The notes under the pieces are model-generated. The model saw nothing but the letters and a program-made list of their open reading frames with translations, did not search any database and had not been told where the DNA came from. From Ursus arctos (Eukaryota; Chordata; Mammalia; Carnivora; Ursidae), in NCBI RefSeq assembly GCF_023065955.2, contig NW_026622897.1, positions 1 through 64,000 of the forward strand: a stretch of DNA of 64,000 nucleotides, given 5' to 3'. Numbering within the stretch: position 1 is the stretch's first letter; every line of letters begins with the position of its first letter. Shown piece after piece: positions 47,656 to 62,633 of the stretch. The position numbers and the translations under genes were made by a program.

Positions 47656-47899
47656 CTTTTAAAAATAGATAGAAAAAAATAAAACTAAAAATAGATAGTA
47701 AAATGAGTACAATTGCAAAATTCTACATTTAGAATTTTAAAAAAATTTCATTCTTTAGTCCATATTTTAAAAGCCAACTGGTCTAATTCTATAGCAAGGT
47801 TCAGAAAGAGAAACATGTTCTTACTGGGTTCTTCCCATTGGTGAGCACTTAGCAACTTCACCTGGACAATAAGTTCTAAGTTCTCTCAGGTTGCAGTTC

Positions 47900-48086
47900 C
47901 TTTTTTTTTTTTTTTTTTAAGATTTATTTATTTATTTATTTATTGGGGGGAGGAGCAGAGGGAGAAGGGAAGAATCTCCCCGCTGAGCACAGAGCCTGAC
48001 CCGGGGCTCGATCTCATGACCCTGAGATCATAACCTGAGCTGAAACCTAGAGTTGGACGCTCAACTGCCTGAGCCACCCAGCCCCC
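47900..48086 (-). mobile_element. CanSINE in TRPC6 intron 9, minus
   Basis: T-run tail, head reversed at the right end. Target duplication CTCAGGTTGYAGTTC at 47885-47899 and 48087-48101. Confidence 0.95.
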
Positions 48087-48147
48087 CTCAGGTTGTAGTT
48101 CTGATTAGACCTGTAAATGACACACTTAAAAGTAAAGCGAGAGATGG

Positions 48148-48340
48148 GGCTCCTGGGTGGCTCTGTTGGTGAAGTGTCTGCCTTTGGCTCAGGTCATAAT
48201 TTCAGCATCTGGGATGGAGTCCTGCATCGGGCTCCCTGCTCAGCGGAGAGTCTGCTTCTCCCTCTCCCGCTCCCCCTGCTTCTGTTCTCTCTCTCTCTCT
48301 GACAAATAAATAAATAAAATCTTTTAAAAAAAAAAAAAAA
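48148..48340 (+). mobile_element. CanSINE in TRPC6 intron 9, plus
   Basis: Head GGGGCTCCTGGGTGGCTC, a CT-rich middle and a long A tail, about 60 bp from the preceding inverted copy. The pair could fold into a hairpin in the TRPC6 pre-mRNA. Confidence 0.93.
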
Positions 48341-48479
48341 GGAAAGTGGGAAATTCCTGCCATCAACTCACTGAGTTCTAGATGTTAGACACTGGAGGAA
48401 TCCAGCAAATGGTGTATTTCTCCAAAGATTTCACACAAATAGTATAATAATAACTACATTTAAAGAAGGCTTTATAATT

Positions 48480-48660
48480 CTCAAAGTCCTTTTACATATT
48501 TATTTCATTTTATCTTTATGATGTAGATGTAAATTCCCATAGTACAGTTGGAGAAAGTAAAGCTCAGAGAGCTTAGTATTTACTTGAGAATCCCAAGTGG
48601 TGAGTGGCAAAACAGAGCAGAAATTAGAATGGTTCTCTTTTCTCTCAGTGATCTTAGAAT
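48480..48660. mobile_element. MIR-like SINE in intron 9
   Basis: Diverged MIR-type text (GGAGAAAGTAAAGCTCAGAGAG, CCCAAGTGGTGAGTGGCAAA), orientation not assigned. Confidence 0.45.
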
Positions 48661-49634
48661 TGCAAGAAACTTTTACAACCATTTGGCTCAACTGTCCACT
48701 CACTGTAGGAAGGCCTTCTCAAAACTCCTAATATTGGTCATCCAGCATTTATTGATTGCTTGCCATGATGGGGAACTCACTACTTCACAAGAGAGCTCAC
48801 TCTGTTAGATAGATCTTGTTATGATAAGTTTGTTTTTACACAGATCTAAAATTGAACTACATGCAACTTTTGCCCATTGCCTCTCTTCCTGTTTTTGAAG
48901 AGACAAAAAAGGCAAGTATACATCCTAGTCAAAATTGGGAGTTCTAAATATATTTACCTTGTTCCCCTTCAATCCTCCTTCTCTGGAAGCAACAGCCAGT
49001 TCCTTCCATTCCCCATCATATGACACCTTAGCCACACCTGTCCCCATGCCGGCCCTTCTCTGAATGAATCTATCTCTCAGTGGTCCTCCTGGGTGTAGAG
49101 GACTGCCCCCCCCCACAGTTCTACACAACATCCCACCTGTGCCCGAAACACTTCTGAACATAGTACCCATTCAACTACATGCTCTATGTCTTTTATGGCT
49201 TCTCGAGATCGCAGTGCCGCACAGGATAACTCTCTCCGGTTAATACCCTTCGATCTTTCTTTCTTAAACTACTTAATGCCAAGCCTAGTCTCCCATATTA
49301 CATGCGAGTAATTGATTTCTGAAGTTTTCAGTGTAGAAGTTAAGAGTCTGTGAAATTCCCCCAAATCAGAATCGGCTACTGATGCTTGACCATGCTGTGT
49401 GAATGGAAGGTGGGCTGGGAGCACGAGGCCACGGCAAACATGGCGTCCACTACAGATAATACATCATTATACTTAACATTTCGTGATTTTTTCCTGTATT
49501 CTTTTAAATAGGAAATGTCCAGTGAGCTCCTGTTAAACAGACACAAGCCAAAGGACCATGCTGTTTTGGGAATGACTGGACATGTCATCATGGACCACGT
49601 TGTAGTACGGTGGTTTTAATGAGAATAGTGTTTA

Positions 49635-49871
<237 letters not shown>

Positions 49872-50558
49872 CTATAAGAATACACAGGACAGTTCAGCAA
49901 AGAGGCGTAAACAGAACTACCCGGATTCTTCCAGCAACTTGTAGCCAGATGCCTGCAAACACTCTCGGTCCCCGAAGACCAGGCCAAGATTTGTTTTAAA
50001 CGTTAAAGTTCTGCTCAGACACTCTTTCCAAAATCTGTCTGAAATTTTACCAGGCTTACAGAATGACGGATCTCAAAATGTGCTTATGTTTATAAATATC
50101 CTGAAAGATATAAATCTATTTTTCTACATTCTAAAAAAAAAACCATGAAAAATTATTCACTCTTTTGTTCTGCAGGAGATCATAAATTTGACCAACATTT
50201 CTGGAACAAAAACTTACTCTATCATTCTAAATTCAGGAAAGGGTCAATTTTGTACATCACTACAAACAAGATTTGGAGACTACTGGTATTTGCAAGCAAT
50301 AATTTTTTTTAAATAAAATATAAATTCAAGGTGACATAGTATTTCTAAGGTTTTTTGTTTTTTTTTTTTAATAATGAATCAGACAACATTTCTCCAAGCG
50401 AAGAGTTAACATTTTCTAGATTACCGGCCAGACAAGTATATAAAACAGGCAAAGAACAAACGAGGAAAAGGACCCTGTATGTTCCCCACCACTGCTGAGT
50501 TGGTGCCTGGAATACATTAAAACATGGAGTCACAGAGCATACAAATGTACAGAAATTA

Positions 50559-50849
<291 letters not shown>

Positions 50850-50879
50850 TTACTGGATATTCATGAGAAAATTCTTTAC

Positions 50880-50995
50880 TTCTCTGAACCTGTTTTCTGT
50901 ACAATGGGTACAATAACTTCCATCTCCCGGATGGTTGTAGGGTGAAGCACTCAGCTCAACGTGTAAGCACTTAACAAATGCTATCAACATAACTT
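50880..50995 (+). mobile_element. MIR SINE in TRPC6 intron 7
   Basis: The text CTCTGAACCTGTTTTCTGTACAATGGGTA and GTAAGCACTTAACAAATGCTAT follows the MIR consensus. Confidence 0.7.
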
Positions 50996-51539
50996 CCTCG
51001 CCACAGACAGCAACATTCAAGCAATGCATAGCCTTGGCAATGGAAGTGTTAAATGTATTATTTAATAAAAATAATACAATTTGTTAGAGTCCTATTAGGT
51101 CTCCTGCTTATCTATACTTCTACTTATGTCTGATAAATAGGTAATAATAGTGTGTGTCTTAAGGAGCATAGGACAATGACGCTATTACCAAAATCAATGT
51201 CGAGTCTTGGGTAGGAATGTCAATGCTTTATGCGTAATTATGGACCAAAGCGAAGCCCCTCAGCTTAACTGAGCTGGTTTCATTTCTCTGATGAACTGCA
51301 CTTGACAAGACGACGGCTAACAACAGTTTGTGCTTCAGTCGACGCTTCTCATTGTAACACGCACGACCTAGCACTTGAGTGATTGACCCTAAGCAGACGC
51401 TATAAAACACACTTGCGGCCGTGGTGAACCTAAGTGGAAACTCTCGTCACTGTGGATAACCTGGATCTTCTCAGTGATAGATCTCGAACTGGGCTAGGAA
51501 AGCAGCTGTCCTCCTAGTGCCCCAGGCGTCTGACGAGCA

Positions 51540-51735
51540 GGTCAGAGCGCAGAGGCTGGAGTCCGGGACCAGGGCTCCCGCCCCAGCTTTTCCATACGCT
51601 AGCAGCTACGCGACGTTCAGCAAGTTACTAGCTTTTCTGAGCTTCAGTCTCTCCTTTTTGTGGACAGAGACAGTACAGTGACGCGAGTGAGGTAAGATAC
51701 CACAAGAACTGGCGCTAGAAACGTCAGCTATTACA
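51540..51735 (+). mobile_element. MIR SINE in TRPC6 intron 7
   Basis: The text GGCTGGAGTCCGGGACCAGG, CTAGCAGCTACGCGACGTTCAGCAAG and GAGCTTCAGTCTCTCC matches the MIR order. Confidence 0.65.
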
Positions 51736-51865
51736 ACTTCGTATTAGGAAGGTGCCTACGTTTTCGAGTTCTTCCAATTCATTTAAAAATCCTCCCGTTC
51801 TGCTAAAGAGAAACATCAACCCCCCCAGGGACACCTATGAACCCTGTTATGCTAACATCTGGTTA

Positions 51866-52192
<327 letters not shown>

Positions 52193-52377
52193 TCATCATG
52201 AGTTTCTGGAAGTTGTTGACTCAGGTACTTCTTTTCTGCTTTGGAATTATAATTACATTAGGAAACACAAATCTGATGGAAATGGGATCTTTAAGCGTCG
52301 AGCATATTGAAGCTTCTGAATTATAAGAAAATGACCCTCCTGATTTGCTGGCAATTTTCCATAAAAATATAGCATAA

Positions 52378-52560
52378 TGGTTAAGAGCTCAAGCTAGGGA
52401 CTTGGTATCTGCAGAAATTCCTGTGTGTGTGTGTCTGTGCGTGCGTGTGCGTGTCCGTGAGCTGCTGCAGATTGCTTAAATTCTCTTACTTTTATTTTTG
52501 CATCTTTAAAAGTGAGTTACCACTCCTCCCTTTCTTCATCTACTTGAAAATTCAATAAGC
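52378..52560 (+). mobile_element. MIR SINE in TRPC6 intron 6
   Basis: MIR head text (AGCATAATGGTTAAGAGCTCA) interrupted by a GT-rich run, then GCTTAAATTCTCTTACTTTT. Confidence 0.55.
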
Positions 52561-52820
52561 CAACATACACTGGGTGTTTAGAACACGCTCGGCACTACAC
52601 AAGGGGTGGTGTGTATTACTGAACCTTGAACTTATAATTACACTATAATGTAACCTGGAGCTTGCAAAATACTCACAGTTATTTCAACTTACTAGAAATA
52701 ATTTTTATTGATCGCTCAAATAAATCTATTTTTCCCATAAAAATGTAGCAAGTATTCATTTTTTCATTTTTCTGGCATTATTATATTAGGTCATCAAAAC
52801 CCAATTAAGAAGCCATTATG

Positions 52821-53016
52821 GGGGCGCCTGGGTGGCGCAGTCGTTAGGCGTCTGCCTATGGCTCAGGGCGTGATCCCAGCGTTCTGGGTTTGAGCCCCGC
52901 ATCAGGCTCCTCGGCTGGTAGCCTGCTTCTTCCTCTCCCATTCCCCCTGCTTGTGTTCCCTCCCTCGCTGGCTCTCTCTCTCTGTCAAATAAATAAAATC
53001 TTAAAAAAAAAAAAAA
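52821..53016 (+). mobile_element. CanSINE in TRPC6 intron 6, plus
   Basis: Intact head GGGGCGCCTGGGTGGCGCAG, CT-rich middle and A tail. Target duplication AGAARCCATTATG at 52808-52820 and 53017-53029. Confidence 0.97.
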
Positions 53017-54069
53017 AGAAACCATTATGAAGAAAAATGCAAAACAATGTGTAAGAAAGAGGAAAAATAGGATTCTATTTGCTTATTTGCTGGGAAGTGA
53101 AATCAGGAAGGGATACAAGAAACCAGTAAAAGCAGTTTCCTGTTTTATAGTAAGTCTATGAGTACAATGCATAAATAGATAACTGTGACTTTTTAAGATT
53201 CTGTATATTAAAAATGTGCTAACCATTAAAATAAATACTAAAAAATACTAATACAGAGATCTCTGTAAGACACAGCCAATAAACCCAGAAATGTGAGCTG
53301 TTCGTTAACTGACTTAAAACAAGTATTGAAAAGTGATCCCACCTCGGGGTTCTGCAAGGAGGGACCTCCCCTAAGCACCCACTGAATCTGTTTCCATCCT
53401 GACTCCCCTTCCTCCTGGGGGTGGAACACCTGTTCTGGTTGCTACCCTGGGAGGGTGGATAACTGAGCATATGGGGTTCAGCTCCATCCTCCTTTTCCTG
53501 GGAGTCCTTGTCTGCTCCCCCATGAAGGCATTTCACACCACCTCACACCTGCTGCCCTGTCCACTGCTGTCTGGAGACCCAAGGACACTTCTGCCTCATT
53601 CTGGGGGTGACTGTACTGAGCCCGTGGGCTAACAGACTCAGACCCCGCTCGTCCAGCCTGAGCTTGGTCCGCACAGGATGCTGGGATCTGGCCTCACAGC
53701 TTTGTTTTTCTGATCGAGTTCGGAGCCTGTTTGGGGAAGAGTGCTGCAACTTATGAGCAGCTCCCCAGGGATTCTACCATCCCTGCGGCCCCATAGTTTA
53801 GTGTCTTAGATGGAAGTGATACTCAGACATGGGCTGTCTGTAATAGACACAAAGAAACACAGTCTAAGACAAACGGCAGGCGTTCTCAATGGCGGTTTGC
53901 CAACTGGTCCAGGAGAGAAAGGGACAGGGTTCTTGTGATTCAGAGGTTTCCAGGAGAAAGACCGAGGGCAGGAGCTCAGAGCTTCTGCAGAAGCCAGCAG
54001 TTCTGTGAGAACTGAGTCGTAACCGAGCTCCGACTGACTCTCTTTTATCGGAAAACTGCATTTTTATTA

Positions 54070-54345
<276 letters not shown>

Positions 54346-54562
54346 TTAAAACAGATCCAATTCAATTTCATTCTGGCCTTAGCGCTTCAGTAAAACAAGT
54401 TTGAAAGGTCTCAGCCTCACATTCGAAACCCGTCAAAATCTGGCCACACCCCACCCACCCACCCCTAATGCCCACGTCCCCACAGATCTCAGTCCAGCCA
54501 TAGCGGTGGGTCACCGGAAGGCAATCCGACAAAGATTAAGAGTGCCCAAACAACAATCTTTA

Positions 54563-54696
54563 TTTTTTTATTTCTTAAGTGGTCTCTACGCCCAGTGTGG
54601 AGCCCGACTCGGGGCCTGAACTCATGACCCTGAGATCGAGACCTGAGCTGATGGCAAGCATTGGTGCTTCACCGACTGAGCCACTCGGGCACCCCA
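54563..54696 (-). mobile_element. CanSINE fragment in TRPC6 intron 5, minus
   Basis: Reversed head GAGCCACTCGGGCACCCC, with flanking ACAATCTTTA repeats. Confidence 0.88.
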
Positions 54697-54756
54697 TCAA
54701 GCCACAATCTTTAATCCGCTGATTCTGTACATGTAAGTGCACTTAAAAGACGTCCA

Positions 54757-54878
54757 GGGGCACCGGGCTGGTAAGGTATGCTGACTCCCTGCTCAGGAGA
54801 CTGCCCCTCCCCCAGTTGTGCCCGCTCATGCGCTCTCTCTCTCTCTCAAATAAATAAAATCTTAAAAAAATAAAAAAA
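54757..54878 (+). mobile_element. CanSINE fragment in TRPC6 intron 5, plus
   Basis: Shortened middle and CT-rich/A-rich 3' part (CTCTCTCAAATAAATAAAATC). It runs directly into an inverted head fragment. Confidence 0.8.
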
Positions 54879-54924
54879 CACCTGAGCTGGACACTTAACC
54901 GACTGAGCCATCCAGGCGCCCCTA
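54879..54924 (-). mobile_element. CanSINE head fragment in TRPC6 intron 5, minus
   Basis: CTTAACCGACTGAGCCATCCAGGCGCCCC is a reversed SINE head joined to the preceding plus copy, a head-containing composite. Confidence 0.85.
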
Positions 54925-55680
54925 AAAGTAGCATGAACTCTTAAAGAAAAGTTTAATAATAATCATAATTATCTGAAATGTATTAGACACACACCCTATG
55001 TGCCAAGCACGGTGCTACGTACTTTATATATACTGACACACGCACAAAACCCAGCATGTGGGCGGGTAGTTTAAGGAGACAAAGGCCAGGTCCAAATGAC
55101 CATTCTTATTTTACATCAAACGCTCAGTGAAATGTAATTTATTTCTCATAGTTCTATGGTATCTGGTAAATGTCACTTAAATTAGAAAAGAAATAGGGAC
55201 AGATCAAGCTCTCCTTCTCTCTCTAAGGTGATGCAGCACACCTGCTAAGCCCCCATCCCTATTTCTCCTGCGAGCGGGCGTTCTAGTATTTAGTGGACAT
55301 CTTCACCTGAAAATCCCACGGGCGCTCAAAGCCAACCACAACCCAGACCTTTTCATGCTGCCAGTGCCAAGCAGGACCGTCCCTCCGTCCCTCCATCCCT
55401 CCGTCCCCCTCCCCCCAGAGAAGCATAGCCACCACCCAGCGATCCCAGGTGGAGTCCATACCGCTCCCTCTGTGTGAAGAGTGCACTCCTCCTGCTTCCT
55501 CAAGGCCTGAGTCCCTGCCTTCACCCGACTGGGGTGGGGGAGGCCGCAGCCTTCTCTCAGGCTCGGACTCACTCTCACCTCTCAGCTGCCGTGACCTTGC
55601 TAAGATGTGGTGGCACCGCGTCGCCAATGCTGGAACCCACCACCCACCGTTAGCCATCTCGCCACCCCTGCCTTCCAGGG

Positions 55681-56050
55681 CACCTGCGCTCCAGCGGGGC
55701 CCCCCTCCTGACCCGCACCTGCGCTCCAGCGGGGCCCACCACCTGACCCGCACCTGTGCTCCAGTGGGGCCCCCCTCCTGACCCGCACCTGCGCTCCAGC
55801 GGGGGGGGGGGGGGGGGGCACCTGACCTGCTGCGCTCCAGCGGGGGGGGGGGGTGCCCTCCTGACACGCACCTGCGCTCCAGCAGGGGCCCCCACCTGAC
55901 CCGCACCTGCGCTCCAGCGGGGCCCACTACCTGACCCGGACCTGCGCTCCAGCAGGGCCCCTCTCCTGACACACACCTGCGCTCCAGCGGGGGGGGGGGG
56001 GGGGGGGGCTCCTGACACGCACCTGCCCTCCAGCGGGGCCCCTGGCCTGA
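55681..56050. repeat. GC-rich ~35 bp minisatellite in TRPC6 intron 5
   Basis: About ten copies of CACCTGCGCTCCAGCGGGGC followed by a variable CCCxCCTGACCCG. Three copies have the middle replaced by long G runs (55801-55818, 55841-55851 and 55990-56008). Reading frames of Gly/Arg/Ala-rich text are repeat artefacts. Confidence 0.95.
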
Positions 56051-56179
56051 CATTTCAGGTGTGCTAGGGGCCGTCCTAGCTCCACAGCTTCCCGTGCAAC
56101 GGTTCCAAGCCTTGTGGTGTCCTTACCCCCCAAACACTCAGTCCGTGAACACTGCCTTATCTCCAAAGTCTTAGATGGA

Positions 56180-56440
56180 AGGTACTGCCCGGGGAGGCCT
56201 TCTCTGCCCTTTCTACATCCCACCTCATTCAGACTTAGATGCCCAATCTGTGTATGTTCATATTATCCTAATAATGTCTCAATTATAACATTTGTCATGG
56301 GGTGTCCGTTATTGACTTACATATTGACCTGACCCCCACACTTAACTCCCTTCCCTGCAAGGGCTCTGCCTCATTCACCTGGGTACCCTCCTTACCTAAC
56401 AAAGGCACCGCCTAACCACTGAAGTTATTTGTTCATAAAC
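56180..56440 (+). mobile_element. L2 LINE 3' region in TRPC6 intron 5
   Basis: GGGGAGGCCTTCTCTGCCC and CAAGGGCTCTGCCTCATTCACC phrases in L2 order, diverged. Confidence 0.55.
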
Positions 56441-56574
56441 ATCCGATTGAAATACCTGTCTCCTTTGCATTATATTTGACAACAAGCCGCGTGTACGACT
56501 GCTTCTCAAGACAGTGCAGTGATTCGGCTTTCTCTGGGCCTCACTTACTTGGGATCTAAAGCAAACACTGTAAA

Positions 56575-56715
56575 ACAGATGTTAGTGTGACGCTACGGAC
56601 TGACGTTACGGACTGAACCGAGGCACAGAGACCGTGTGATCTAAGGCACGTACAGTGCTTTGAACAGTTCAGTGCAGAGTAGCTGTTCAGTAAATGCGAG
56701 TGACTATTAGCTCAC
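56575..56715 (+). mobile_element. MIR-like SINE tail in TRPC6 intron 5
   Basis: ACAGTGCTTTGAACAGTTCAGTGCAGAGTAGC...TTCAGTAAATGCGAG resembles the MIR 3' part. Confidence 0.5.
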
Positions 56716-56981
56716 TTCCTACTAAATCGCAACATGTTTTTAATCTGACATCCCAAAATACGAATAGCATTACTTCCTCACTGGCCAGATCTAACACCAT
56801 CCTACTGTCCTCATCTGGGTTTTTCTTGGGAACTTAAGAAGCACGTGGTGTGTGAGAAGGCTGTGCACCTGGTGCTGGACCCAAGATCACCACACTTCAA
56901 CAGCACACAGAAGACCCCGGTGGGTGCTGGGTGCACCGCATCACGCTGGACACGTCCGTGCACCTGACGTGCGAAGGGTCA

Positions 56982-57374
<393 letters not shown>

Positions 57375-58603
57375 TCATTATGTATATTTAGGTAACTGAT
57401 AGAAGAATAATAACTCTTTATGCTGTCTGAAGATGTTGGTCATATCCCTCATCTGCATATGCTGATATTCTGGATTTATAATTCAATCAGTTCACTTTTC
57501 TGTTCAATGATTCTTAAGTTCTTAAAATATAACACTGACAAAATAATATTTTAAGACAAAAGGCAGAGCACAGGATCATCATTTTTTGTTAACAGCAAAC
57601 TAATGAAGCGGGTATGAAGTGTTGAAGAAGCAGAAGTGAAGGTCTGGAGCCGAGTCGACTTTGCACTGGTCGGTGTCTGGCCTGCCTGCCGTCCTCGCAG
57701 GCGTCTGTCAGTGACCCCAGCGCTCGTGACGCCGTGCAGGTGTTCTGCTGACCAGAGCAGAAGCATAAACACCGAGACCTGGACAGCAGGCAGCTCCCAT
57801 GAGGTACTCGGAACGCTGTCCTGGAACGACGCTGGGTTGAAAGCCCAACCTGCTAACTTGGGGCTCCAGGTTCACTCCCTCATGAGCTGAGTGGCAATGA
57901 GTAAAGTCCTAAATGATGTGCAAGTCAAACTCTTCACGTGACATACGGAGGTGGTCAAAGCTCCTGTGAGTGCAGGATGAGTTTCCGTGCGAGATGCACG
58001 AATCCTCAGCGGGCAGACGGGCGGTGTGCGTCCGGATGAGTCTCAAGGGCTCTGCATCCCCCGAAATGCTGAACGACTCAGTATGCACATGCAGTCCTTC
58101 TGCGGAGAGGGCTCATTCTTTGAACGATTTTCAACTGGATGTGTTACAACAGAAAAGTGTGTGAATTAGTAGCACCAACACCTAGCCAGCACTTGCCTGT
58201 GCCAGGAATGATTTCAGGGCTTTACTCTGTTCACTCGTGTCACCATGACAACGTCTGAGGGCAGGTGCCGCTGAAATGCCCGTGTAGACATTGACGAATG
58301 TGAGGAAGGGAGATCTGGAAACTGGCCTAAACGTCACTCAGCTCCCAAGTGGTGGAGCGGAAAGCAGGCATTCTTGTTTCACAGTCAGCGCTTCTGTTTG
58401 GTTTGCAAACAACTGCATATTTTTCACTAAAGTACAGAGATGTGGCGATTCTTCGAGGACAAAAGAAGGTTCTTCTCATATTGAAAAAAGCTAAAAGCTG
58501 TATTGAAATCAATATTCTCTGTTCCTACAAACCTTACTTGTCTGTGTTTCTCAAAATCATAAAAGTTAAAGCTGAAATAAATCATACAGTTTAGTCCCTT
58601 CTC

Positions 58604-58760
58604 TCTTTTTTTAAAAAAGATTTTATTTATTTATTTGAGAGAAAGAGCACAAGAGAGAGCAGGAGCGTGTGAGTGAGCACGAGCAGGGGTGAGGGGGTCA
58701 GAGCCCCACACGGCGCTCGATCTCACGAGCCTTCAGATCTGGTGCACGACCCAGGTGCCC
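58604..58760 (-). mobile_element. CanSINE in TRPC6 intron 4, minus, diverged
   Basis: T-rich/ATTT tail, then GAGAGCACGAGCAGGGGTGAG and a degraded reversed head GACCCAGGTGCCCC. Confidence 0.85.
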
Positions 58761-58778
58761 CCATATCCTCTATTTCTT

Positions 58779-58967
58779 TTTTTTTTTTTTTTTAAGATTT
58801 TATTTATTTATTTGACAGAGAGAGAGACAGCGAGCGAGGGAACACAAGCAGGGGGAGTGGGAGAGGAAGAAGCAGGCTCATAGCGGAAGAGCCTGATGTG
58901 GGGCTCGATCCCATAACGCCCTGAACCGAAGGCAGACGCCCAACAGCTGTGCCACCCAGGCGCCCCC
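58779..58967 (-). mobile_element. CanSINE in TRPC6 intron 4, minus, young
   Basis: Complete copy directly after the previous one. Perfect 18 bp target duplication CCATATCCTCTATTTCTT at 58761-58778 and 58968-58985. Confidence 0.97.
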
Positions 58968-59302
58968 CCATATCCTCTATTTCTTATTACAAATCATTGA
59001 GAGTTGTTTCTCTGTAAACTAAGGGAGATTTTGGTACCATTCAGTGGACTTCATTACCCGTTTCAGTAAAATTTGTCATCTATATATATAGACTGTAAAC
59101 AAATTTCTAAAAATAAAAAACCTGTAAAAAGGGGACTTACTAATTGAATAAGGTGAATAATTAATGCACCCGACAAATATTTGAGGGTAAGTGTTGAAAG
59201 AAACACTTGGCTTTGGATATTATGTATTATACTTTTTTCAAGTATTTATTGATGACTAAATAGCTAACTGCCAATACCAATAGGAACAGAAAAGGTTGAA
59301 GC

Positions 59303-59738
59303 GATCTCTGACTGACGTATTTCACTCAGCATAATGCCCTCTAGTTCCATCCACATCATTGCAAATGGCAAGATTTCATTCTTTCTGATGGCTGAGTAAT
59401 ATTCCATTGAAGCAAGACAAGTCAGTCAGAGAAACACCAATACCACGTGATCTCACTCATATGTGGAATTTAAGAAATAAAACATGAACATAGGGGAAGA
59501 GATGGAAAAATAAAATAAGATGAAAACAGAGAGGGAGGCAAACCATGAGAGACTCTAAACTACAGGAAACAGACTGAGGGTTGCTGGAGGGGAGGTGGGT
59601 GGGGGATGGGGTAACGGGGGATGGGTATTAAGGAGGGCAAGTGTTGTGATGAGCACTGGGTATTGTATGCAACTGATGAATCACTAAACTATCTCTGAAA
59701 CCAATACATTATATGTTAATTGATAAAACATTTTCTAA
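59303..59738 (+). mobile_element. Twin-primed (5'-inverted) L1 insertion in TRPC6 intron 4
   Basis: Segment 59303-59415 is the reverse complement of the end of L1 ORF2, and 59416-59738 is the directly following L1 3' end in plus orientation. The two parts overlap by about 13 bp at GTCAGTCAGAGA. A target duplication AAAAGGTTGAAGC at 59290-59302 and 59739-59751 encloses both parts, so they entered as one event. Confidence 0.93.
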
Positions 59739-59997
59739 AAAAGGTTGAAGCTAGCTTAAGCTAAAATGATTTGAAGTCACCACTCGACCTATTTTTATGG
59801 TAATGATCATAAAACATATTTGGGTTATGGTGGAAAAAGAAAACAAGTAAAGAAAAAACTTCTGCAAGAAGAAAGGAGACTTGAAGCAAGAAAACCAACT
59901 TTATACAGATACAGGGGCTCTGTAAGGTGCACAAGTTGCGATCTGGTCTGGCTTAGCTCTCATGGATGTGTTGGAAACTGTTCAGTATTTAAAGTAG

Positions 59998-60128
59998 AAT
60001 TTTTTTTAAGTAGGCTCCCCACCCAGCATGGAGCTCGGTGCAGGGCTTGAACTCACGACCCTGAGATCATGACCTGAGCTGAAATCCAGAGTTGGATGCT
60101 TAACCGACTCAGCCACCCAGGTGCCCCT
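59998..60128 (-). mobile_element. CanSINE in TRPC6 intron 4, minus
   Basis: Short T tail, reversed head CAGCCACCCAGGTGCCCC. Target duplication AGTATTTAAARTAG at 59984-59997 and 60129-60142. Confidence 0.95.
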
Positions 60129-60142
60129 AGTATTTAAAATAG

Positions 60143-62082
<1,940 letters not shown>

Positions 62083-62460
62083 CTAGCAGGGAAGCGACAC
62101 ATTGGATCAGAGAAAAGTTCATCAACTCCCTTCTCGTGTTCTACTGTTTTGTTCTGGGTCCCCGACGAAAACACTGTTAGAGATAAGAACTACCGTAACA
62201 CATCTAGTCGACGGGCATCGAGCAAGGCGCAGGAGGCTCCAAATTATACAAACGTGAAGAGTCCAATCTATCAAACTCTTCCTTTATGACTGATGGGCTT
62301 TCTTCAAAAGCATAGAAAAATTTCTGAAATTTAATATTATAAAATGATTCATCAATACTTTGCACAAAGACTCATATTGTTTTTTCCATCTTGAAAGAGT
62401 GATATAAAGATCCCATTGGGCCCAGATGTTCAAATCCTTTTTTTTAAAAAAGCACACCAC

Positions 62461-62618
62461 TGGGGCGCCAGGGGGGCTCAGTGGGTCAAGCCTCTGCCTT
62501 TGGCTCAGGTCATGACCTCAGGGTCCTGGGATCAAGGCCCATGTCGAGCCCCATGTCAGGCTCTCTGCACAGTGAGGAACCTACTCCCCGCTTTTAAAAT
62601 CTTTAAAAAAATAAAAAT
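62461..62618 (+). mobile_element. CanSINE in TRPC6 intron 3, plus
   Basis: Head TGGGGCGCCAGGGGGGCTC. Target duplication AAAAAAGCACAYCAC at 62446-62460 and 62619-62633. Confidence 0.95.
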
Positions 62619-62633
62619 AAAAAAGCACATCAC

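Noticed and set aside
55283..56053. 256-codon Gly/Arg/Ala-rich reading frame, minus strand
   Set aside because: It is a translation of the 35 bp minisatellite and its G runs in a TRPC6 intron.
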